64,000 nucleotides of DNA from Spinactinospora alkalitolerans. GTDB taxonomy: Bacteria; Actinomycetota; Actinomycetes; Streptosporangiales; Streptosporangiaceae. Below the pieces are notes generated by a model, which worked only from the letters and a program-made list of their open reading frames with translations, did no database searches and had not been told where the DNA came from. The DNA is taken from assembly GCF_013408795.1 (NCBI RefSeq), contig NZ_JACCCC010000001.1:5580001-5644000 (forward strand), given 5' to 3'. Of the stretch, positions 48,740-55,413 are shown piece by piece. The translations under genes were made by a program, and so were the position numbers. Every line of letters starts with the position of its first letter. The stretch's first letter is position 1.

Positions 48740-49159
48740 GTGGGAAAGACGTTCCTGCTCGACAGCTCGGCGTGGATCGAGTACCTGAAGGGCACCGGAT
48801 CCGATACGCATCTCTTCGTCCGTGAGCTCCGCGACGCCAGGAGTGACATCGCCACCACCGAGCCCGTCATGGCCGAGCTGCTGATGGGCACGAAGGGCGA
48901 GAAGCAGTTCCTCCTCGTCGAGCAGATGCTCAACGAGCACACATTGCTGAGCGTCGAGCCCCACCTGGATTTCCGTGATTCGGCCGTCATCTATCGGGAG
49001 GCCCGGTCAAAGGGGAAGACCATCCGAAAGGCCTACGACTGCCTGATCGCAGCGGTCGCTCTCCGCACCGATGCGGTCCTCGTCCACAGCGACCGTGATT
49101 TCGACCATTTGGCCGAGGTCGTCCCGAAACTACGCACTCAACGCCACAACCGCTGTTGA
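48740..49159 (+). CDS. vapC: VapC-type PIN-domain toxin
   Basis: 139-residue PIN ribonuclease. Acidic metal residues are visible: D8 in FLLDSSAWIEYL, E45 in TTEPVMAELLM, D102 in KAYDCLIAAVA, and SDRDFDHLAEV near 118-128. The GTG at 48740 follows vapB by 6 bp. It ends next to the coaX stop, which is convergent. Target RNA not predictable. Confidence 0.9.
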   Translation: MGKTFLLDSSAWIEYLKGTGSDTHLFVRELRDARSDIATTEPVMAELLMGTKGEKQFLLVEQMLNEHTLLSVEPHLDFRDSAVIYREARSKGKTIRKAYDCLIAAVALRTDAVLVHSDRDFDHLAEVVPKLRTQRHNRC

Positions 49160-49939
49160 TCAGGCGTTGCGCTCGAAGACCAGGCGCAGGCCGATGAGGG
49201 TCAGCCACGGCTCGTGGACGTCGACCGTCTCGCACTCGTTCACGACCAGCGGGGCCAGGCCGCCGGTGGCCACCACCGTGACGTCGTCGACGTTGTCGTC
49301 GAGCTCCTGGGCCATCCGGTCCACGATGCCGTCCACCTGGCCGGCGAAGCCGTAGACGATGCCCGACCGCAGCGCCTCCGTGGTGTTCTTGGCGATGACC
49401 GAACGCGGCCGGACGATCTCCACCATGTGCAACTGGGCGCCGCGCCGCGAGAGCGCCTCCACCGAGATGTCGATGCCCGGCGCGATCGCGCCGCCGACGT
49501 ACTCGCCCCTGCCGCTCACCGCGTCGAACGTGGTCCCCGTGCCGAAGTCCACGACCACGCACGGGCCGCCGTAGAGGTGGACGGCCGCCAGCGCGTTGAC
49601 GATGCGGTCGCTGCCGACCTCCTTGGGGTTGTCCATGCGGATCGGCACGCCGGTCTTGACCCCCGGCTCGACGATGACCGCGGGGACGTCGCCGTGGTGC
49701 CTGCGGAACATCTCGCGCATCTCGTGCTGCACCGTCGGGACGGTGCAGCACATGGCGATGCCGTCGATCCCCGCGGAGTCCACGACCGCGCTGCCGGCGA
49801 TCAGGCCCTGCAGGACCACGGCCCATTCATCGGCGGTGCGCCGCGCCTCCGTCGCGACGCGCCAGTGCTCCAGGAGCTCCCCGCCGTCGAAGAGGCCGAG
49901 GACCGTGTGGGAGTTGCCGACGTCCATCGCGAGCAGCAT
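49160..49939 (-). CDS. coaX: Type III pantothenate kinase
   Basis: 259-residue ASKHA-fold enzyme catalysing the first step of CoA synthesis. MLLAMDVGNSHTVLGLF has D6 of the phosphate site. GVKTGVPIRMDNPKEVGSDR near 95 and FGTGTTFDAVSGRGEYVGG near 128 are family motifs. PGIDISVEAL lies near 152. The ATG at 49939 is preceded by a 27-bp gap from nadBC. Beside panC it forms a short CoA route. Confidence 0.93.
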   Translation of the reverse strand: MLLAMDVGNSHTVLGLFDGGELLEHWRVATEARRTADEWAVVLQGLIAGSAVVDSAGIDGIAMCCTVPTVQHEMREMFRRHHGDVPAVIVEPGVKTGVPIRMDNPKEVGSDRIVNALAAVHLYGGPCVVVDFGTGTTFDAVSGRGEYVGGAIAPGIDISVEALSRRGAQLHMVEIVRPRSVIAKNTTEALRSGIVYGFAGQVDGIVDRMAQELDDNVDDVTVVATGGLAPLVVNECETVDVHEPWLTLIGLRLVFERNA

Positions 49940-49966
49940 TGGTGGCCTTGTCCATGGTCGTTGCGG

Positions 49967-52588
49967 TCAGGGGGTGCCCCGGAGGTCGAGGGCGATGTCG
50001 AGGGCCGGGCTGGAGTGGGTGAGCGCGCCAACCGCAAGATAGTCCACCCCGGTCGCCGCGACGTCGGCGGCGACGCCGAGGGTGAGCCCGCCGCTGGACT
50101 CCAGCCGGGCGCGGCCGTCCACCAGCGCGACGGCCTCGCGCAGCTCCTCGACGGTGAAGTTGTCGAGCAGGATCTCCTCGGCCCCCGCCTTGAGCGCGGG
50201 TTCGATCTGGTCGATCCGGTCGACCTCGACCTCCAGCGGGACGCCGGGGAACGCCTCGCGCACCGCCAGCACCGCCTCGGCGACGCCGCCGGCCGCCACC
50301 ACGTGGTTGTCCTTGATCAGGGCCGCGTCGCCGAGTCCGTAGCGGTGGTTCACGCCGCCGCCGCAGCGCACCGCGTACTTCTCCAGCGCGCGCAGCCCCG
50401 GGTGGGTCTTGCGGCTGTCGCGGATGCGGGCCCGCGTCCCGCTGACGGCCGCGACCCAGGCCCGCGTCGCCGTGGCCACGCCCGACAGGTGGGTGAGCAG
50501 GTTCAGCGCCGTGCGCTCGGCGGTGAGCAGGTCGCGCGTGCGGGCGGTGACGGTCATGAGCGCGTCGCCCCTGCGGACCGGATCGCCGTCGGCGACGTGC
50601 CGCTCGACCTCGACCACGCCCTCGGCGACGGTCCAGAAGACCAGCTCGGCGACTGGCAGACCGGCCACGACACCGTCGGCGCGGGCCACCACGTCGGCGG
50701 TGCGGACCTGGAGGGCCGGGACGGTGGCGACGCTGGTCACGTCGATCTGCTCGCCGCCGGTCAGGTCCTCGCCCAGCGCGGTCACCACCGTGTCGATGTG
50801 GGACGCGTGCGGCACGCTCACCCGGTGCAGCAGCTCGGGGCGGCTCCCGGGGCGGAAGCCGGTGAAGAGCGGCATGCCGATCCCGTCGAGTTCGGCCCGC
50901 AGCTCCGGGGGCGGATCGACCGACCACCACCGCAGCTCGGTGTCGATCCCCTCCTCCGAGAGCTCCAGCACCAACGGGCGGCGCAGGTGCGGGAGGGACT
51001 CGGGCCGGTCGGCGCGCCGGTGCGACCCCCGACTCTCCCTGCGGCGCCGCGCCGCGGCCACCAGCAGCCACGCGACCGTGAACAGGTTGGTCGCCTCCCA
51101 GGACTCGACGCCGGGTGCCGCGGCGCGCTCGCCGACGGCGACGGCCTCCAGCGCGCTCGCCGCCTCCGACAGCGACCGGGCGCTGCGCAGCACGCCGACG
51201 TTGCGCGACATCGCCGCGCGCAGCCCGGGCACCGCCTCCGGCGCGACGAGGCCGGCGGCGCGGTCCTGCCGCGCGGCGGGCTCGACCGGCTCGGGGAGCC
51301 CGCTCGCCAGGGCCGCCGCGATCCGATCGGCGAAGACCAGGCCCTCCAGCAGCGAGTTGGAGGCCAGCCGGTTCGCGCCGTGGACGCCGGTGCGGGCCGC
51401 CTCCCCCACGGCGAACAGCCCGGCCACGCTGGTGCGGCCGTCGAGGTCGACCTCGACGCCGCCCGAGGCGTAGTGGGCGGCCGGCGCCACCGGGATCAGC
51501 TCGCGGACCGGGTCGACGCCGTGCTCGCGGCAGCCGGCCAGGATGGTCGGGAAGCGCCGCTGCCACTTCTGCTCGCCGAAGCCGCGGGCGTCCAGGTAGA
51601 CGTGGTCGGTTCCGGTGTCGGCCATGGCCCTGGCGATCTCCCCGGCGACGACGTCGCGCGGCGCGAGGTCGGCCAGTTCGTGCACGCCCTCCATGAAGCG
51701 GCGGCCTTCGGCGTCGACGAGGAACGCGCCCTCGCCGCGGACGGCCTCGGAGACGAGCGGCTGCTGCCCGCGGGCGTCGGGGCCGAGCCAGAGCACGGTC
51801 GGGTGGAACTGCACGAACTCCAGGTCCGCCAGGCGCGCCCCCGCGCGCGCCGCGAGCGCGACGCCGTCGCCGGTGGACACGCCGGGGTTGGTGGTGGCGG
51901 CGAAGACCTGGCCCATTCCGCCGGTGGCCAGGACGACGGCCCTGGAGCGGACCGCGCCCACGCCGTCGCGCTGTCCCTCGCCCATGACGTGCAGCGTCAC
52001 GCCGCAGACCGACTCGACGAGGTCCTCGTCGCCGCCGGGGTGGCCGAGGAGCGCGTCCAGCGCCAGCGCGTGCTCGATCACCTCGATGCGCGGTTCGGCC
52101 CGGACCGCCGCGATCAGCGCGCGCTGGATCTCCGCGCCGGTCGCGTCGCCTCCGGCGTGCGCGATCCGGTCGGCCCGGTGCCCGCCCTCGCGGGTCAGCG
52201 CCAGCTCCCCGTCGTCGGTGCGGTCGAAGGCCGCGCCGAGGCCGATCAGCCAGCGCAGTGCGTCGGGCCCCTCGGTGACCAGCGTGCGCACGGCGAGCGG
52301 GTCGCACAGGCCGGCGCCGGCCTCGACGGTGTCGACCATGTGCGCGAGCGGGGCGTCGCCCGGATCGACCGCGGCGGCGATCCCGCCCTGGGCCCAGCGG
52401 GTGGACCCGGTGGAGAGCACGTCCTTGGTGACGAGCACGACCCGGCCTTCGGGGCTGTGCCGGACGTAGTGCAGCGCGGTGCTGAGCCCGGCGATGCCGG
52501 ACCCGACGATCACGACGTCGGTCTCGGTCTGCCAGCCGGGCTCCGGCGCGGCCAGCCGGAGCGGTAACGACGACGGGATCGTGCTCAC
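49967..52588 (-). CDS. nadB: L-aspartate oxidase fused to nicotinate-nucleotide pyrophosphorylase (NadB-NadC)
   Basis: 873 residues in one frame. Residues 1-585 are L-aspartate oxidase: FAD motif VGSGIAGLST at 28-37, LATGGMGQVFAATTNPGVS, FVQFHPTVLW near 250 and GANRLASNSLLEGLVFA near 390. Residues about 595-873 are NadC: GEDLTGGEQIDVTS near 606, ERTALNLLTHLSGVAT near 685, RDSRKTHPGLRALEKYAV near 715, IKDNH and the C-terminal AVGALTHSSPALDIALDL. Both domains look complete. The GTG at 52588 has GGGAG 6 bp before it. Normally nadB and nadC are separate genes, and nadA is not nearby. Confidence 0.9.
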   Translation of the reverse strand: MSTIPSSLPLRLAAPEPGWQTETDVVIVGSGIAGLSTALHYVRHSPEGRVVLVTKDVLSTGSTRWAQGGIAAAVDPGDAPLAHMVDTVEAGAGLCDPLAVRTLVTEGPDALRWLIGLGAAFDRTDDGELALTREGGHRADRIAHAGGDATGAEIQRALIAAVRAEPRIEVIEHALALDALLGHPGGDEDLVESVCGVTLHVMGEGQRDGVGAVRSRAVVLATGGMGQVFAATTNPGVSTGDGVALAARAGARLADLEFVQFHPTVLWLGPDARGQQPLVSEAVRGEGAFLVDAEGRRFMEGVHELADLAPRDVVAGEIARAMADTGTDHVYLDARGFGEQKWQRRFPTILAGCREHGVDPVRELIPVAPAAHYASGGVEVDLDGRTSVAGLFAVGEAARTGVHGANRLASNSLLEGLVFADRIAAALASGLPEPVEPAARQDRAAGLVAPEAVPGLRAAMSRNVGVLRSARSLSEAASALEAVAVGERAAAPGVESWEATNLFTVAWLLVAAARRRRESRGSHRRADRPESLPHLRRPLVLELSEEGIDTELRWWSVDPPPELRAELDGIGMPLFTGFRPGSRPELLHRVSVPHASHIDTVVTALGEDLTGGEQIDVTSVATVPALQVRTADVVARADGVVAGLPVAELVFWTVAEGVVEVERHVADGDPVRRGDALMTVTARTRDLLTAERTALNLLTHLSGVATATRAWVAAVSGTRARIRDSRKTHPGLRALEKYAVRCGGGVNHRYGLGDAALIKDNHVVAAGGVAEAVLAVREAFPGVPLEVEVDRIDQIEPALKAGAEEILLDNFTVEELREAVALVDGRARLESSGGLTLGVAADVAATGVDYLAVGALTHSSPALDIALDLRGTP

Positions 52589-52649
52589 CAGTGACTCCCA
52601 GTTCCGCCGGTTTTCGAGCGGTATCGGCAATATCGGTGGTATCGGGTCA

Positions 52650-53522
52650 TTACAGCGTGAGCGGCACGTTATCAATCAGCCGGGTCTCCCCCACCCACGC
52701 GGCCACCACGAGCACGGCCTCACCCCGGTGGTCCGCCGACACGTCGGTGAACGTCTCGGGGTCGACGAGCGCGAGGTAGTCGACGACGACGGGCGGCGTC
52801 GCCGTCACCGCCTCCTTCAGCACGGCGCGCGCGGCGCTGAGGATGCCGACCGGGCCGGTCACCGAGGCGTCGGCTCCGGCCAGCAGCGCGCGGGAGAGCG
52901 CGAGGGCGCTGCGGCGCTCCTGCGGGCCGAGGTAGACGTTGCGGCTGGAGGTGGCCAGGCCGTCGGCGTCGCGCACGGTGGGCACGCCCACGATCGTGAT
53001 CGGCATGCACAGGTCGCGCGTCATCCGCCGGATCACGGCGAGCTGCTGGGCGTCCTTCTGGCCGAAGAACGCGATGTCCGGGCGGATCAGGTTGAACAGC
53101 TTGCTCACCACGGTCAGCACGCCCTCGCAGAAGCCGGGCCGGAACTCCCCCTCCAGCACCGCGCCCATCTCCCCGGGGTGCACGGTCACCGTCTGCGGCC
53201 CCGGGTACATCGTCTCGACGTCGGGCGCGAACACCACGTCGACGCCCTCTTCGGCGCAGACCGCCAGGTCGGAGTCGAGCGTGCGCGGGTAGCGGTCGTA
53301 GTCCTCGTTCGGGCCGAACTGCAGCGGGTTGACGAAGATGCTGACCACGACGGAGTCGGCGCGGCCTCGGGCGGCCGCGATGAGGCCGCGGTGCCCGGAG
53401 TGCAGCGCTCCCATGGTGGGGACCAGGGCGGTGCGGCCCGCGGAGGGGCGGAGCTCGGCCAGCTCCTCGCGGGTGCGGACCACAACGGGGGCCGTGCGGG
53501 GGGAGGTGGTCGGTTCGGTCAT
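52650..53522 (-). CDS. panC: Pantothenate synthetase
   Basis: 290 residues, joins pantoate and beta-alanine. HIGH-like MGALHSGH at 37-44, VVVSIFVNPLQFGPNEDYDRYPR near 58-80, FFGQKDAQQLAVIRRM near 155 and LATSSRNVYLG near 187. The ATG at 53522 has GGAGG 6 bp upstream. It sits between DUF2520 and nadBC. Confidence 0.95.
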   Translation of the reverse strand: MTEPTTSPRTAPVVVRTREELAELRPSAGRTALVPTMGALHSGHRGLIAAARGRADSVVVSIFVNPLQFGPNEDYDRYPRTLDSDLAVCAEEGVDVVFAPDVETMYPGPQTVTVHPGEMGAVLEGEFRPGFCEGVLTVVSKLFNLIRPDIAFFGQKDAQQLAVIRRMTRDLCMPITIVGVPTVRDADGLATSSRNVYLGPQERRSALALSRALLAGADASVTGPVGILSAARAVLKEAVTATPPVVVDYLALVDPETFTDVSADHRGEAVLVVAAWVGETRLIDNVPLTL

Positions 53523-53554
53523 GCCTGGCCTCCGGTTCATGGGGGTTCGAGGGG

Positions 53555-54448
53555 TCACGACTGGAGGGCGTCCAGCAGGCGCTCGGCGTCCTGCGGCTTG
53601 AGCAGGCCGGCGGCGAGCGCGCGGTCGGCGGTCAGGCGGGCCAGCGCGACGTAGCTCGCGACGCTCTCGGGGGAATGGGCGCGCAGCTCGGCGATGTGGC
53701 CGGCGACGGTCTCGGCGTCGCCGCGCAGCACGGGCCCGCTGAGCCCGTCGATGCCCAGCCGCAGCGCGTTGTCCAGTGCGGCGCCGAGCAACGGGCCGAG
53801 CATCCGCCCCGGGTGCTCCACGCCCGCGGCACCGAGCAGCGAGGCGCTCTCGGCGACCAGCGTGACCAGGTGGTTCGCTCCCCCGGCCAGCGCAGCGTGG
53901 TACAGCGTCCTGTGCTCCTCGGTGATCCACACCGGTTCGGCGCCCATCTCCACGACCAGCGCCTCGGCGATCGGCCGCAGCGGCTCCGGGGCGGTCGCCC
54001 CGAAGGAGCAACTGGCCAGCCGGCTGAGGTCCTCGTCCCGGCCGGTGAACGTCATGACCGGGTGCAGCGCGAGCGGCAGGGCCCCGATGGTCGTCAGGGG
54101 TGTGAGCACGCCGTAGCCGTGGCAGCCGCTGGTGTGCGCGACGAGCTTGCCCTCGACCCGGGTCCCGGTCTCGGCCAGCCCGTGCACCAGCGGGCCCAGG
54201 GCGTCGTCGGGGACCGTCACCAGGACGAGGTCGGCCGCGGCGACGACCTCGGCCGGCTCGCACACCCTGGCGCCGGGCAGGCGCTCGGCGACGCGGGCGC
54301 GGGAGTCCTCGGAGACGGCGGAGGCCGCGACGACGGCGTGCCCGGCGCGTTCCAGCGCGGCTCCCAGGACGGAGCCGACGCGCCCCGGGCCGATGACGCC
54401 GACGGAGAGGCGGGCCGGCCGCTGCCGGGTCGCTTCGGATGGGTCCAT
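53555..54448 (-). CDS. Rossmann-like DUF2520 oxidoreductase
   Basis: 297 residues. N-terminal GVIGPGRVGSVLGAALERAG at 17-36 is an NAD(P)-binding motif. The C-terminal DUF2520 part has MTFTGRDEDLSRLASCSFGAT and HAALAGGANHLVTLVAE, typical of the family. Close to panC, it might supply ketopantoate reduction where PanE is lacking; this is conjecture. Start ATG at 54448 (MDPSEATRQRPARLSVGV). Confidence 0.8.
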   Translation of the reverse strand: MDPSEATRQRPARLSVGVIGPGRVGSVLGAALERAGHAVVAASAVSEDSRARVAERLPGARVCEPAEVVAAADLVLVTVPDDALGPLVHGLAETGTRVEGKLVAHTSGCHGYGVLTPLTTIGALPLALHPVMTFTGRDEDLSRLASCSFGATAPEPLRPIAEALVVEMGAEPVWITEEHRTLYHAALAGGANHLVTLVAESASLLGAAGVEHPGRMLGPLLGAALDNALRLGIDGLSGPVLRGDAETVAGHIAELRAHSPESVASYVALARLTADRALAAGLLKPQDAERLLDALQS

Positions 54449-54679
54449 GTTCGTCCTCGTTCCAGTCCATTGAGGTACCGGACGCTGCGCAAAGCCTACT
54501 GCCCGCGACCACCCGCATCGGTCCAGGGGTCCGCGGTGGCCAGACCGCCGTGCCAGCGCCTCTCGGCCACGGTGACCGCGGAGTGCGGGGCGGGGCGCGG
54601 GGCCGAAAAAGAACCGGCGCCGACCCGCATGGGTCGGCGCCGGGGACTCAGCCGCACGTGGAGCGTGCGCGCGAGTGGG

Positions 54680-54943
54680 TTACCACTTGTGCCAGTGGCT
54701 GTGGTGCTCGATGACGGCGGCACCGGAGTCCTCGCAGTACGCACCGGCGTTGCCGATGATCGCGATGGCGTTGCCGCAGACGTTCACCGGAGCGTCGGCG
54801 TCGACGACGACCTGGTTGCCGCTCAGGACGGAGCCGTCACCGGAGGTCTCGACGTCGTCGACGGCGAAGGCGGGGGTGGCCGTGAACAGGACACCGGCAG
54901 CGGCGGCGGCCACGGCACCCGCGGCGAAGGTCTTCTTCAGCAC
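54680..54943 (-). CDS. Short chaplin-like secreted protein with His-rich tail
   Basis: 87 residues. Signal peptide ends AFA at 25-27 (AAGVLFTATPAFA). The mature part has SGDGSVLSGNQVVVDADAPV then NVCGNAIAIIGNAGAYC, a single chaplin-type domain with C56 and C70. The tail HHSHWHKW adds five His/Trp-rich residues of unknown purpose. Chaplins coat aerial structures of streptomycetes. The GTG at 54943 has GAGGTGA 8 bp upstream. A 27-bp palindrome lies upstream. Confidence 0.8.
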   Translation of the reverse strand: MLKKTFAAGAVAAAAAGVLFTATPAFAVDDVETSGDGSVLSGNQVVVDADAPVNVCGNAIAIIGNAGAYCEDSGAAVIEHHSHWHKW

Positions 54944-55004
54944 AGCAAATCACCTCTCAAAGCCGGTCGTTGGGGCCGACCGACTGCTATTGACTTTGCG
55001 TTCC

Positions 55005-55031
55005 ACTCCGAACACGAACCGTGTTCGGAGT
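55005..55031. promoter_or_regulatory. Perfect 27-bp palindrome upstream of the chaplin-like gene
   Basis: Arms ACTCCGAACACG and CGTGTTCGGAGT (12 bp each, perfect) with spacer AAC. It lies 62-88 bp before the GTG start on the minus strand, in the promoter or leader. Could be an operator for a developmental regulator or an RNA hairpin. Confidence 0.55.
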
Positions 55032-55229
55032 CCATGTAGCCACATCTCGCCAAGAGTTGCCGGGGTTTTTACGAAAGTGAATGACTAAGAGAAGTTGATC
55101 AGTGACTGAACGTAGTTACCTATGTCTGGATTTAGGCCCGCGAACACCCCTCACGAGAGCCGTGTCGAGTGGCGTAGATCACACTCGAGTTCCGCGCCTG
55201 CTGCCCAGTCCCTTGACTTTGAGTTTCGG

Positions 55230-55382
55230 CCTCAAGCCCAGGGAGTCTGTGACCTCAGCCGCAAACCGGAGCTCCGCGGTGACTGGGCGATCCCTGTAGG
55301 GGCCTTCGGCCGCGCGAGAGGATCGTCCGCCCGCGCGCCTACTCCGCCTGGGGCCGAGGCCAAAGACCCCCAGTGGCCAAGG
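55230..55382. repeat. Dispersed intergenic inverted element, copy 3
   Basis: Core hairpin arms GGGCGATCC (55285-55293) and GGATCGTCC (55320-55328) around GGCCTTCGGCC. Core similarity to copy 2 is high. The right terminus (55358-55382) matches the consensus at 22 of 25 positions; the left counterpart near 55230-55260 (GAGTCTGTGACCTCAGCC) is imperfect. The right end is 31 bp past the stop of the large PH-domain gene. Confidence 0.7.
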
Positions 55383-55413
55383 TCGGAATAGGCGGCAACG
55401 CGGCTGCGTACCG

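Noticed and set aside
49214-52567. 1117-codon open frame opposite nadBC and coaX
   Set aside because: Composition (Arg, Val, Asp, Gly runs) is that of a shadow; the minus-strand enzymes have intact motifs.
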